Positions 9,703 to 21,032 of a stretch of DNA of 64,000 nt are shown here, piece after piece. The stretch spans positions 1,522,379-1,586,378 of the forward strand of contig PSQN01000013.1 in the NCBI GenBank assembly GCA_002989075.1. Direction: 5' to 3'. The notes below the pieces were generated by a model. The model was not told the DNA's origin. It ran no database searches and saw nothing but the letters and a program-made list of their open reading frames with translations. Numbering within the stretch: position 1 is the stretch's first letter; each line of letters begins with the position of its first letter. The DNA is from Arthonia radiata. Taxonomy: Eukaryota; Ascomycota; Arthoniomycetes; Arthoniales; Arthoniaceae. The position numbers and the translations under genes were made by a program.

Positions 9703-12700
9703 ATGCAGATCTACACCGACATGTCACGTGGTGCCAACAACAGCCGTGGCGCTCCCCGCGGTGGCGGTGGCTTCAGCCAATCTCAGCGTGGCAACAGAGG
9801 CAACGGTGGAAGGGGTCGTGGCATCGTCAATCAACGCCCTGACTATCAGAAGCCGACAATCACCGACAGCCAGGCGTGGAAAGGCTGGCCTGAAGTCAAG
9901 GTGAAAGTGGTCGGCTATCCCTACGGTCTCGGCCTGCCTCCAGACATGTTTGCTGGAGATGTCTGGGATGTACTTTCCAAGTATGGTAACCTCGTGAAAG
10001 TCGACGTTTGGCCAGCCAAGTCGGAAATGCAGCCACGCATTGCCATGATCTTGTTCAATCCTCCTCCGCGTGAAGCCTTCTGGCAGCGAGAGAAGATCGA
10101 CCTGCCCAATCGACCAGGCTGGTGGTTCAAAGCCGAGCTTCAGGACCAGAGCGAGATGGCGCAGAAGTCTGTCAAATTTCGACAGATCTACGAAAACACT
10201 GCGGTAAGTTCAGGCTGTCATTAATGTTCTATCATCCATCTAATCCATTCTGCAGACCTGCCCTATCAGCCGCCTTGGATTCGGCTATATGCATCAACCA
10301 GGACGTCTTGCTATCAAGCGAACCGTCACTGCCGGCCCAGATCCTCACGCCATGCGAATGACGGTCAATATCGATCGCCGTGAAGTCACAATTTACTTTG
10401 CAGTCGACAACGTCAATCTTGAGGAGGATGCCGAAGGCCTTCCTACCGCAGACTATGATCGTGCCTCCAATAGCTCTGGAGAGACCAATGACTCTGGCTT
10501 GCACGAGTTCAAGTTCCAGATCCCCTTCAAGCAACTGCACCACATCGGCTTCCGCAACACCTACGAGAAAAATGTGGAACTGTTCATCTCTCTTCCAACC
10601 ACGAGCGTTCCTCGCTTCTTCAAGAAAATGGACCCTGCCACAACGTTTGAGCAAGGCGAAACCTACTGGACGGAAAACAAAGCGTGGCACCGTCGTACTG
10701 CGATATGCTCGAATGCTTACGGCAGATACCAACGATCCACTCCTCTTAGCTTGAACGAACCGCAGCCTTTCATTGACATCAGCGCATGGACAACTTACCA
10801 GATTTGCATCGACCAAAATACGTTCACGTTCGGTAACGGCCTTCAAGTGCAACAGATGTTGGCTGCATACAACATTGCATTCGATGACCAATACGATGTG
10901 CAGGTGTCTACCTGTGGCCCTAGAGATCCCGCAACCTCAGCAACTCCTTTCTGGAACGCGGTCGACCATGATCACAACCCCAACTCCGGCCATGCTTCTA
11001 TTCTCATGAACCTGGAGAGTAACGCATATCTCCCTTTCAACGTCCGCTACCAGCTAGAGGCGTGCGTCTCCAAGAATCTACTCAATCCTTCGAACATGTC
11101 TGCAGACTTCCTTGCGAAGCTGTCGACTCTCAATGAGAAGAAAGCGGTCAAGTTGCTGGAACACGTTGCTGACAAGGGCAATCGAGTGTTCGACCCAATG
11201 ACGATCTTCTCCATGAGACCGCCCAGGACGTCGAGCACCCGCAAAGTCCATTCCAACCACATCTTGCAGCGATCTATCACGATCAAGCCGTCATCTATGG
11301 AGTTCTTGACACCTAGTGTAGACGAGACGAACCGCATCATCCGTCAGTTCGATAAGTGGCCAGACCGATTCATCCGTGTCAACTTTCGTGACGAAAAGGG
11401 TGAAGGAAAGATCTTTTCATCAGATGACGAGACCAGTGATCCACTGTTCAATCGCGTCAAGCGTTGCCTGAACAACGGTATCCGCATTGGTGACCGTCAC
11501 TATGTATGGCTTGCTTCGGGCAACTCTCAGTTTCGGGAACACGGCGCTTATTTCTTCGCCGAGATCCCTGGGGTCGTGACAGCACAGGACATCCGCGCGA
11601 GGATGGGCGACTTTAGCGAGATGCACTACGTGGCCAAGTTCAACGCTCGCATGGGTCAGTGTTTCTCTACCACTCGGGAATATGACGGTGTCCCACTGGT
11701 CGACAACATCCCGGACGTCGAAATCATCAACGGAAACGCCACTATCTGCTTCACTGACGGCGTTGGCATGATCTCTGGCTTTCTCAGCCAGCTCATCAAT
11801 ACTCGTATGAAGTTCTCCAAGCAGCCGACAGCGTACCAATTTCGCTACGGCGGTGCAAAAGGCGTGCTCGTTGTCAATAAGCAAATGAGTGGTCTGAGGA
11901 TCGCCATTCGACCAAGCCAAGCGAAGTTCGGAAAAGGTCGGGAGCGTTTGGAGATCATCAAGCCTGCTGCCTTCGTGCATGCCGAACTCAATCGCCAACT
12001 CATTACCATACTGACCAGCCTTGGGATTGATAAATCGGTATTCCTCACCAAGCTCGACAACATGCTCAAGAACATCAACGATGCTATGAACGACACTGAG
12101 AAAGCAAAAGACATGCTGCGCAAGCGCACCGACATCAACTCGATGACGTTGACCATTCGAGACATGGTAAAGCACGGCTTCATGCGTGAAGATGACCCCT
12201 TTGTGCGTTCTATCTTGCTTCTCTGGCGCGCTTGGTCACACAAGAAGCTCAAAGAAAAGGCGGGAATTCAGATCGACGATGGCGCTTTCGTCATGGGAGT
12301 GACTGATGAAATGAAAACACTCAAGGGTCATTTCAACTATCGCGCACAGCCACGTATGACGCCCAAAGAAAAGATCGAATCGCTGCCACAGATCTTCCTG
12401 CAGGTTTGGGACAAGGAAGATTGCAACAGAGCCCGAGAGTCAGACCATGCTGATTACAAGATCTTGCTGTCGGATCAGAAGGACCCAAATAAGCCCCGTG
12501 TGATTACAGGGGTGTGCATACTCGCTCGCAATCCATCTCTCCATCCAGGAGACATTCGAGTCGTCAACGCGGTTGACGTTGAAGCACTACACCATCTCAC
12601 CAATGTCGTCGTCTTTCCACAGACCGGTGATGTCGACATTCCAAGCATGTGCTCCGGTGGCGACCTGGATGGTGACGACTACTTTGTTTCTTGGGATCCG

Positions 12701-14413
12701 GAGCTGATCCCGCCACACAGAGAGTGGAATCATCCGCCGATGCATCATATCACTGCAACTCCCCAGTGGGTTCCTACCGTTTCCGCCGAAGACGTCAAGA
12801 AGTTCTTCGTGAACCACATGAAGCAGGACTCGCTTGGTAGGATTGCAAACTCCTGGCTTGCCCAGGCTGACCAGCTTGACGATGGTCCGAAAGATTTCAA
12901 GTGCAAGCAACTCGCGAGCCTGCATTCCACGGCAGTGGACTTCCCGAAGTCTGGCGTTCCCGCAAGTATGAAGATTCTCAAACAGCTGCAGCCGCGGCAG
13001 TACCCTCATTACCTCGAGTCAAATCGACCAGCTCACAAGATCTACCATTCACCATCCGTCGTCGGCAAACTGTACGACAAAGTGCAGCGCATCGAATATC
13101 AGCCGATGCTGCATTTGCCTTTCGATAGCAGGGTCTTGAATGCTGCTTACGAGCGGGACGTGGAGCTCGAGAAGGACATCCAGGTCATCAAGAACGATTA
13201 CGACGCTGCTCTTCGGCGTATCATGGCTCAGTTTGAGGTCGAGTCCGAAGCGGAGATCTGGACGGGCTTCATCATGCAGCATGGCAAAGGTTTGAAAGAG
13301 TATGAGCTTCAGTCCAAGATCGGCAGCCTGGTAAACCAACAGAAAGACAAGTTCCGTGAAGTCTGCATTGCAAGAGCTGGTAGTCGAGAGTCCCACCAGC
13401 TGTACCCAATCGTCACCGCCATGTACCGTGTGACGGCGAAGCAAGTCAAGTCAGAACTTCGACAGATCATGGACGTTTTCCAGTACGAGTCCGAGACAGT
13501 GCCGCAGATGGCACCTCAAGAGCGTCCGATGATGAGCTTTCCCTGGATCTTCCACTACGAGCTTGGCCGCATTGCTCGGCATCATCAAGCAAAGGCACTA
13601 CCTCGAGCTGACGCGGAGTTACTCTCCACCCAAACAAGAGACGTAGACTCTCTCCAGGATTCACTACAGAATCTCTCATTGACCGATGTCAACAAAGACG
13701 CTGATGACCGTGGTGGGGCTGCAAGCTTCCTAAACGGGGAAAGCGTCAACGGTCTCACAGGTAAACATCTGCCGGTCGCTGGCTTCCTAGATTTTTCTCG
13801 CTCACCCAAAGAAACAGAGAATATCCAACAACAACCTACTACTGGTACAGATCAAGCTTCTTTGTCAATTGGCGACATTCTGAACGGCCGCATCGCCGAC
13901 ACAAATCATCACGAGTCCTCAGCTCGCGTTGATTATCCCGCTCCAGCAATGGACGACAATAACAAAGACTTTAATGCTGCTCTCTTCGACGACTTCGCGT
14001 CACTCAATTTCAATATGACTTCCTCTCACGAAGCCTCATTCCCTGGCACCACCGCGATGCACCCATCCCCGAACGTCGACATGTCAAGCAGTCACTATCA
14101 AACCCTTTCGCAACAGCCCGAAACAAATCGTCAAGCTGACGGCGTTGTCGACACTACTTTCGGCAACTGTACTGACCATCCTCAGGTGGGCACTTTAAAC
14201 CCGCCTGAGGTGGTCAACGGCCACTCGAAAATCCCGCAGCTGGCCTCAGGTCACAGTCCAACCTCTTCCGAGACGTCAAACAAAGTTCAGTACGACCTCG
14301 CATCCAGCGACACTGATTCCGACGATGACGACGAGGAGCTCGAGCAGGATGAGGTCGATCAACCACGCTCGGCTTTTTCCCGCCTTGCCTCCTTCGCCGA
14401 AGACGACGACTAG
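9703..14413 (+). CDS. Cellular RNA-dependent RNA polymerase (QDE-1/SAD-1/Rdp1 family)
   Basis: Two exons, 9703-10203 and 10256-14413, encode 1552 residues. The 52-bp intron has donor GTAAGT, branch CTAAT and acceptor TGCAG. A second in-frame ATG at 9721 is an alternative start. Residues ~8-45 are Gly/Arg/Asn-rich (RGG-like), followed by an RRM-like fold (~60-150). The double-psi beta-barrel catalytic motif DLDGD is at residues 970-974 within CSGGDLDGDDYFVSWD, the signature of eukaryotic RdRPs that copy single-stranded RNA into dsRNA for Dicer. The last ~250 residues are low complexity and end in an acidic Asp/Glu tail. Known role of the family: quelling, meiotic silencing of unpaired DNA, or heterochromatin siRNA. 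The RRM-bearing N-terminus makes the SAD-1/Rdp1 branch more likely than QDE-1, but I cannot place it by tree here. Confidence 0.95.
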
Positions 14414-15081
14414 GGCGTACAAGGCGCCCAAAGAAATTGAGATACCCACGTTCTGCATCTCAGAACTATCTTTGGGTCCTTCTGGCCCGACACACTCGTT
14501 TTTGTTATGACTGACGCCATCTTCTCCTGTACGAGTATTTATTTCGATTCTTTAAGCCAGCGGCAGCAGGTGGTTGCCTGCGGTGTGGATGGAGCCTCAC
14601 GCTAACAACGCTCTTTCGACGACAATGGAGATCATCGTCGCTCTTTGTGATGGCTCTCACGTGGCAAGCGCGCGCTGTCGCTGGCGGGTCTTTTTGCAGG
14701 ATTGCGGATCACAGATAGAAAAGACTAGAAAATCCAAAAACATTGCATGTTTATGTGCTTGATCTTGTGCTTGCTGTCTTTCCTACTCTTGTCCCGTTGT
14801 AGACACCCTCCCGTCTTCGTGTTTTCAGAGCGAATTCGCTTGGCTCGTGGCAAGTTTGGCGTGTCATGATCGTCAAGGTCACAATGATGCTCTGTTACTA
14901 TGGCCACAAGTATGGATGTCTTATCCGAACTCAGCTCGTGACTTCGATAAATTGGCCACTGGAGCGCCGTCCGTCCATGAAGACTGAAGCTCACGAGGAG
15001 ATAGCGGCTGGCATATGCATTCGTATTATTGGGTATCTCTACTCTTGGAACTGCTCCTCGCTCTCATGCCGCAAGCCCATG
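14414..15081. other. Convergent 3' region, RdRP / PRP4
   Basis: A 668-bp gap between the ends of two converging genes. It should contain both 3' UTRs. A short open frame on the plus strand from 14866 runs antisense into PRP4 and is a shadow. Nothing else is recognisable. Confidence 0.4.
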
Positions 15082-16767
15082 TCAATTCATCCCCCACACC
15101 TTCACCGTCCGATCGTACCCACCGCTCGCCACCCATTTTCCGTCGCCGCTGATGTCGCAGCTCAGCACGTGGCTGTTGTGCCCCTTCAGCCGCTTTATCG
15201 GCACGCCGTCGTCCGGGCTTGTGAACGCCACGTCCTTGTCGAAACCGCAGGAGAGGATGTAGGTGCCTGCTTTGCTTGGTTTGAGACCGCCCGCATCTCT
15301 TGCCTGATTTTCATCGCCATCGTTCTGTGTCGTCATCGTCACATCCCCTCCATTCACCAACACTCCCTTTCCATCACCCGCTTCTCTCTGCTGCGACGAC
15401 GAAGGGGCCTCGCTAGCGCTCGGCATAACCCCATTCTGCGCCCCCAGCACCCCGTCACCCCCATCACCAGTATACCAGCACACATCCGTCACGCCCCTCT
15501 GATGCAGCGGCAGCCTTCCCACCTCCCGCACCATCCGCACATCCCAGATCAGCCCCACGCCGTCTGCGCTCCCCGTCACGCACCGGAAGCCGTCGGGTGC
15601 CCAGGAGCTTGAATGGATCTCGCGCATGTGCCCGGACAGCAGCATGATCGTGCGGCCGGTGCGAAGGTCCCAGATGCGACCGTGGGCGTCGGCGCCGGCT
15701 GATAACAAGAGGGAGCCTGATGGGGAGAAGGAGAGGGTGTGCGGGGCGAGGGCGTGGGCGTCGAGGGTGGAGACGTTGAGCGGGGCGAGGGGTGTGGTGT
15801 GCCTTGATAGGGGGATTGTTGGGGGGTTATGGAGGGAGTAGAGGTGGAAGGTTGTGTCTTCGGAGGCGATGGCGAGGTAGGCGCCTGAGGGGTGGAAGGC
15901 TAGGGACCGGATTGCGCGTGCGGAGGGGTCGGGGTCGAGGGGTGGTTGGATGGTTGTGAGGGGTTGGATCTGGGTGGGTGAGGCGGTGGAGGTGGAGTCC
16001 ATGTTGATGTCTGAGGAGGAGGGGGAGGGGTTGAGAGACCAGAGGTGGACTGCGCCTTCGCCGCCGCCTGTGGCGATGTCGAGGGGTTGATTGCTCTGCC
16101 CGTCGAGAGAGCCAGTGGAAGACGGATGCCATGCCAGTCCGCGCACCTTGTCCCTATGCCCACGTAGTGTTCTATTTGTTTCTAAGTCCGGCACACCCAG
16201 TATCCTCACCTCGCCACTCCAATCGCCCACAGCCATAACGTGTGGGCTGGGATTTGTCCGGCCATTGGGAAAGCGGACCACGCTCACCGGCCGCGGACTC
16301 GTCTGTGATCCCCATAGCTCAAACCTCCACAGCTCATCCTTCACTTTGTTCCGCACGTCCCGATGCTGCTCAATCGTGAATTTACTCTCAAACGCCCTCT
16401 GGTACGCCACGCCCCGCGCCGCCCTTTTCAAACTCCAACGCGCAATACTCTTGCGTGCCTCGAGCAGCTCTGGCCCGGCCTCGGTGTAGAACTCCTCCTC
16501 CTTCTCTTGCTCTTCCTCCACGGCGTCCGTCATGGAGACGTCATCGTCGTCTGCGGCGCCTTCTTGCCGGGCCAGTGTGAGTCGCCGTAAGCGGTCACGG
16601 CGGAGGGCGTTGTCTTCACCGAAGAGTGTAATAGGTTCATGCAGGCGGCGGAGGGTGGCGCGGACATCGGCGTCGGCGGTGGGAACGGCGATTGTGCGGA
16701 GGGAGCGTTCGCGCGCGAGGTCTTGGAGGGCGAGGAGGTTGGAGGGGTCGGGGGTGAGGTTGGCCAT
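15082..16767 (-). CDS. PRP4: U4/U6 snRNP protein PRP4 (PRPF4), WD40
   Basis: An uninterrupted 561-codon frame starts at the ATG at 16767. The N-terminus carries the splicing factor motif (SFM) region: TADADVRATLRRLHEPITLFGE followed by RRDRLRRL at about residues 30-65. The rest (about 165-561) is a WD40 propeller, with repeats marked by GHRDKVRGLAWHP, GRIWDLRTG, GHMREIHSSSWAPDG, LIWDVRM and a C-terminal GHNSHVLSCDIS...RTVKVWGMN. Length and order match PRPF4, a component of the U4/U6 di-snRNP in the tri-snRNP, where it binds PRP3. An acidic low-complexity insert lies at about residues 70-95. It faces the D-lactate dehydrogenase gene head to head across about 510 bp. Confidence 0.93.
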   Translation of the reverse strand: MANLTPDPSNLLALQDLARERSLRTIAVPTADADVRATLRRLHEPITLFGEDNALRRDRLRRLTLARQEGAADDDDVSMTDAVEEEQEKEEEFYTEAGPELLEARKSIARWSLKRAARGVAYQRAFESKFTIEQHRDVRNKVKDELWRFELWGSQTSPRPVSVVRFPNGRTNPSPHVMAVGDWSGEVRILGVPDLETNRTLRGHRDKVRGLAWHPSSTGSLDGQSNQPLDIATGGGEGAVHLWSLNPSPSSSDINMDSTSTASPTQIQPLTTIQPPLDPDPSARAIRSLAFHPSGAYLAIASEDTTFHLYSLHNPPTIPLSRHTTPLAPLNVSTLDAHALAPHTLSFSPSGSLLLSAGADAHGRIWDLRTGRTIMLLSGHMREIHSSSWAPDGFRCVTGSADGVGLIWDVRMVREVGRLPLHQRGVTDVCWYTGDGGDGVLGAQNGVMPSASEAPSSSQQREAGDGKGVLVNGGDVTMTTQNDGDENQARDAGGLKPSKAGTYILSCGFDKDVAFTSPDDGVPIKRLKGHNSHVLSCDISGDGKWVASGGYDRTVKVWGMN

Positions 16768-17277
16768 TGTAATTGGAGTAGCCTCCTGTGGGGTTGAGTA
16801 GAGGTGTTGCGGGTAGAAGTCTGCGTGCGCTGCTGCGACTTGAGTGTGAGGATTGGTCTATTTCTTGAAGATCCTAACGGTATCGGAGCGGGTGAGCAGT
16901 GTTGAGTGGAACATCGAGGAGGGGAGTGCGCCGGCTGGTGGTTTTGATAGTAAGATATTTCCTGCGCCAAAGGTAACGCCTGAAACGCCTCGCTATGCTT
17001 TCGTGTGGAAGACACTGCTCACGTGTAAGCAGCGAAAACATCTGACTAGAGCTTTGGTATAGACGGCATTTCCCGCGTCTCGGTACTACTCGGTCCGAGG
17101 TGACGTTCCCGGTAAGCTTGAGGCGAGTGTTACGACTGAGGAGGGGGAGATGGCCTACCAATTGCGGGGAGACTGCGAGTAGAAGACAGAAACCAGCAGG
17201 AAACGAAGATAAGACACTGGAATCAACCCTTCCATTTGCGAAAAGTGCTCCAGACTAATGAAGATCGCGGAAGAACC
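16768..17277. promoter_or_regulatory. Divergent promoter region, PRP4 / D-lactate dehydrogenase
   Basis: A 510-bp region between two head-to-head genes and expected to hold both promoters. No clear TATA element close to either ATG and no convincing coding sequence. Confidence 0.45.
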
Positions 17278-19305
17278 ATGAGGTTCAAGAGCTCGCTCGC
17301 CTCCTTTCCTCGAGCTCCACTGAGACTTCCATCTCAAATTCCAGCTTTCAGAACTGCAAAACCTCGACGACACTACGCGTCCGCGTCCGCTGAAGCCAAG
17401 TCGTTCTGGACGACTGGCAGGGCGCTACTTTTCGGCGCCTTCACCGCATCGCTTTCGTTCGCGGCGGTACAGTATACCAGCCGCCAACCTGCCAATGAGC
17501 AGGGAAAAGGCCTCAAGCGCTTTCCCAAGGCTCAATATGCAAGCCAAGATGATCTTGCAAAGGGCGTCGATGAGCTAAAAACGTTACTCGGCGAAGACGG
17601 CATCACAACGGATGACGAGGAGCTGCACAGGCATGGCTTCTCGGACTGGTCGACGAATAATGCGGATCGTTTGCCAGTCGCTGTAGCATTTCCCAAGTCG
17701 ACGGACGATGTCTCCAAGATCGCTAAGGTGTGCCATAGGCGGCGAATACCGATGGGTAGTGTATGAGTCCGACGAGGGGAGGGCAGAGCTAACGCGAAGC
17801 AGTGCCTTTCTCCGGCGGCAGCAGCCTAGAAGCAAACTTCTCTGCACCATTTGGTGGTGTCAGCATAGACTTTGCATTCATGGACGGGGTATTGGCAGTG
17901 CGTCCTGACGAGTATGCAAGTAGACTCCCAATTGAGCCATCCCAAAGCTGATGCTGACACAGCATGGACGTGACAGTTCAGCCATCCGTGCCTTGGATGG
18001 GGCTTAATGAACAGATCAAAGAGCACGGTCTCTTCTTTCCCGTCGATCCTGGGCCATCAGTGAGTGTCGAACATTTTCAGCATATGCGAGATTCGTTTGC
18101 TCATTGAGCGATGACAGGCCCAAATAGGTGGCATGGTAGGCACAGGCTGTAGCGGCACGAATGCTGTTCGCTACGGGACCATGAAGGACTGGGTCATCAA
18201 TCTTACCGTTGTGTTGGCCGATGGCTCGGTGATCAAGACGAGAAGGCGGCCGAGGTATCTTATGCGCTCTTTAGTACGTCGTGTGCACCTTTCTGATAAG
18301 TAGTAGGAAGTCTTCCGCGGGCTACAATCTCAATGGTCTGTTCGTTGGCTCTGAAGGGACGCTTGGCCTAGTGACCGAGATCACACTGAAGCTGGCGGTG
18401 ATACCGCAGGAGACCAGTGTCGCTGTCGTAACGTTTCCATCGATACGGCACGCAGCTGCAGCTGCTTCGAACATCATGCGAGCTGGCGTACCAATTGCTG
18501 CAATGGAGATCATGGACGATGTTCAGATGAGGGTCGTCAATCAAGCTGGTGGCTCGCCAAAGCAATGGCAAGAGGTGCCAACGATGTTTTTCAAGTGAGG
18601 AGCAGGGGACGCATGCAGCTACATTAGTTTCAGCTGACAGCCCGTCACAGGTTCTCGGGCACTAAGGCGGGCGTCGAAGACAACGTTCAGCTTGTCAGGG
18701 CCATCGCTAACCGCAATCAATCAGGCTCTTTTGAGTTCACGATGGACGCGAAAGAGAAGGAAGCTTTGTGGGCAGCGAGAAAGAATTCATTGTGGAGCAT
18801 GCTCGCCATGCGGACTGAGGAAGGTCAGCAAGTCTGGTCGACGGACGTGGCAGTACCATTCTCGAGACTGCCGGACTTGATTGGTACATTCTAGCGATTG
18901 AGTGCGTTCTGTGCTTGCTAATATTCTATCACAGAGACTAGCAAGCGTGACCTTGATGCACTGGGCTTGTTTGCCAGCGCCCTTGGTCATGTCGGCGACG
19001 GTAATTTTCATACAAGCATATGCTGGCAGTCAAAGAGCCCTGAAGATCGAGCGAAGGTCGGGAAGTTTGTAAAGAAGATGGTTGATAACGCGCTCGAGAT
19101 GGAAGGAACCTGCACGGTATGCATACCTTTTTCACGATGCTGCCAGAGGCTAACATGCGAGTAGGGGGAGCATGGCATCGGCATCGGCAAGAAGGATGCG
19201 CTTTTGAAAGAGCTGGGCCAAGGTACCGTGGACACTATGAAGACCATAAAGGCGGCTCTGGATCCTCGTCTGCTTATGAACCCGGGCAAGATCATAGACT
19301 TCTGA
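17278..19305 (+). CDS. DLD1: Mitochondrial D-lactate dehydrogenase (cytochrome), FAD-linked
   Basis: Eight exons: 17278-17755, 17803-17911, 17963-18059, 18118-18254, 18307-18594, 18651-18883, 18935-19116, 19165-19305, giving 554 residues. All seven introns are 47-58 bp with GT..AG ends, and every join restores family sequence. The N-terminus has an Arg/Ser presequence and one hydrophobic segment (~45-62), as in inner-membrane-anchored DLDs. The FAD-binding type 4 domain shows [30 protein letters not shown] and [12 protein letters not shown]; the C-terminal FAD-linked oxidase domain shows GHVGDGNFH and [10 protein letters not shown]. The enzyme oxidises D-lactate to pyruvate and passes electrons to cytochrome c. 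Start chosen at the first ATG in frame (17278); the frame upstream has none. Confidence 0.94.
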
Positions 19306-19648
19306 TCCTTGCTTGTTCAAAGAGCTCGAGCAGTTCGTGGTCACACTCGATGAAGAAGAATTTGAATGCGGAATCGAATAAGATGAAGTGACCCTGGAAA
19401 GATAAGTGATAACTGCATGTACAGGTAGTGACACTGTTCGTGCGTGCACATGCATCCTTGAGAAAATGGGGACGGAGGAAAGGGAATTGAGAGGAAAAGG
19501 CTGGTGAAATGAAACAAAACAGTGTAGTATGGCACAACGTGACACAGCTCATAATGAGATGTCCGGTATATAAGTGCCAGGGCTGTTGCTACATGGCTCG
19601 CGCCGTCGCCAATGAGACGGAATTTTTCAGCTCGAGATAGCCTTCTTT
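19306..19648. other. Convergent 3' region, D-lactate dehydrogenase / cupin-like gene
   Basis: A 343-bp gap between the ends of two converging genes, presumably both 3' UTRs. I see no gene or motif in it. Confidence 0.4.
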
Positions 19649-20415
19649 CTAAAACACCTGATCATCGTCAATACAGCATGGTCCTTCACGAAGCACCGTG
19701 TGCGCAGGAGCAACGTTTTCCAAGGTGGGCAGCTGCAAAGCAACCGTGTTATCGGTTCCGGGGTAGTCAGTGTAATGGCCGAGCTTGCTCTTGTCTGGCG
19801 TATCGGCGGCAAAGATTAGGCCATGCTTGCCTCCGTAGACCGTCGCTGTCTGTGAAGAGTTGGGCAGTGAGATGACCGCTTGTCCGCTGATGAAGGCGAC
19901 GTATCTTGATTGAATGTCAGTCAGTGCGCCTGGAAGAAGCCGACATGGTACCTGTTGAAGCATTTGACAGGGCGACTGCTTGGGCCTGAGGTACGGCGTT
20001 TCCAATCCTCGACTTACTGCATCCCAGGAGCTGTGTGCAAGCCGCCACTAAAGCGAGCTGGTATGACGCCCAAGCTCGACATGTTTGTGCTTCCCAACTG
20101 CGCAAAGACCGCGCCGGTCGTTCCGGCTGTAAACATTCTCTGGTAAGCAAATGCATGCGAAGCGACATCTGCCGTGAGCCTACCTGCAGCAGAAGCCTTA
20201 AACGGCGCATCAAGTTGCCAGCATTCTAGTATCGATTCCTGCTGGCTATTGGTTGCAATTGCAGTGATATTCAAAGTAGTAGGCGGTGGTTGATCGGCAA
20301 AAGCGCGAGCCACGAGGTTGTGAAGAATGAGACTGGTTGCAGCGAGGACGGCAAGCATTGTGAGGGTGGATGGCCTTAGGTTCGTCAAATGCTTGCGCAG
20401 GAATAATAGGCCCAT
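19649..20415 (-). CDS. Small secreted fungal protein, cupin-like
   Basis: Two exons, 20415-20018 and 19904-19649, encode 217 residues. The 113-bp intron has donor GTAAGT and acceptor TCAAG and joins as GMQYVAFISG. The frame opens at ATG 20415, but a TATAAA on the minus strand at 20429-20424 lies only 9 bp upstream. The ATG at 20358 is therefore likelier, and it would give a textbook signal peptide (hydrophobic core, cut after ARAFA). Mature sequence shows CWQLDAPF, PARFSGGLHTAPG, FISGQAVISLPN, GGKHGLIFAADT and a C-terminal GPC. This pattern occurs in secreted single-domain proteins of plant-associated and saprotrophic fungi that I believe adopt a cupin-like fold; the function is unknown. It is divergent from the glyoxal oxidase gene. 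Confidence 0.82.
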
Positions 20416-20423
20416 CTGCCTGC

Positions 20424-20429
20424 TTTATA
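20424..20429 (-). promoter_or_regulatory. TATA box of the cupin-like gene
   Basis: TATAAA on the minus strand 9 bp upstream of the first ATG of the cupin-like frame. Its position argues that transcription starts downstream of that ATG and that the internal ATG at 20358 is used. Confidence 0.45.
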
Positions 20430-20925
20430 AGAATAGTGAAGGAAAGTAGCCTTGTATACTCGCACTACTCGTTCCATACGTCAGAGCTTATTGCAACATG
20501 CGTGCTTTATCCACGAGGGGAAATGTCTATGATGATCAACGACCGTTTGCAGCTCGCGGCATTAGCGGACAGGCGATCAGCGTTCATCGGCAGGAGCTTG
20601 GGGCCAAACTATTGCACTGGTTCTGAGAAGACGAGCGAGGTTGAGCTTTTGCACCAACCTCAAAACTTCGAGCAGATGTGCAGGTGCAAGAGTGACTTGA
20701 CGGCGTTGGCTGCATATACGAGTTGTCCCGGTCGTGAAATGGAACACTCACCCCTCATGCACTTACTGCCAGTGCGTGATTGCGGGGATGAGCTTGACGT
20801 GGACGGCCACAACATCAGTAGCAGGTCAACACGGCGTATACATGCACAATAGCAGAGCGAGGAAGCCACGCCAACACGGCGACTTCCCTTCGAGGTGCTG
20901 AGCCGTGGCTGCCAACCGGGTCACC

Positions 20926-20967
20926 AGCTCTTTCACCCCAGCTCTTTCACCCCAGCTCTTTCACCCC
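20926..20967 (+). repeat. Three tandem copies of a 14-bp unit AGCTCTTTCACCCC
   Basis: Three perfect head-to-tail copies, 66 bp upstream of the glyoxal oxidase ATG and just ahead of its TATA element. The placement suggests a cluster of transcription factor sites, though a simple repeat expansion is equally possible. Confidence 0.7.
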
Positions 20968-21002
20968 ATTCGTCTCTACCGAGAGCTTCTCTTCCACGAC
21001 GG

Positions 21003-21009
21003 CTATATA
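21003..21009 (+). promoter_or_regulatory. TATA box of the glyoxal oxidase gene
   Basis: CTATATA within GGCTATATAG, about 25-30 bp upstream of the ATG at 21033. This implies a very short 5' UTR or a start a little downstream. Confidence 0.4.
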
Positions 21010-21032
21010 GACGGACGAGCATCAGCTAAGCA

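Larger units (their letters stand above)
20416..21032. promoter_or_regulatory. Divergent promoter region of two secreted-protein genes
   Basis: 617 bp between the cupin-like gene and the glyoxal oxidase gene, with a TATA-like element near each start and a triple 14-bp repeat at 20926-20967. A 160-codon frame on the plus strand (20370-20852) overlaps the cupin-like gene antisense and has no domain; I regard it as chance. Confidence 0.55.

Noticed and set aside
10232-10891. 219-codon minus-strand ORF opposite RdRP exon 2
   Set aside because: Shadow of the RdRP coding sequence; the plus strand carries the conserved polymerase. The other long minus-strand frame, 11420-12175, is rejected for the same reason.
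20370-20852. 160-codon plus-strand ORF in the divergent promoter of the cupin-like/glyoxal oxidase pair
   Set aside because: It overlaps the first exon of the cupin-like gene antisense, has no domain or codon pattern, and would remove the TATA-bearing promoter.
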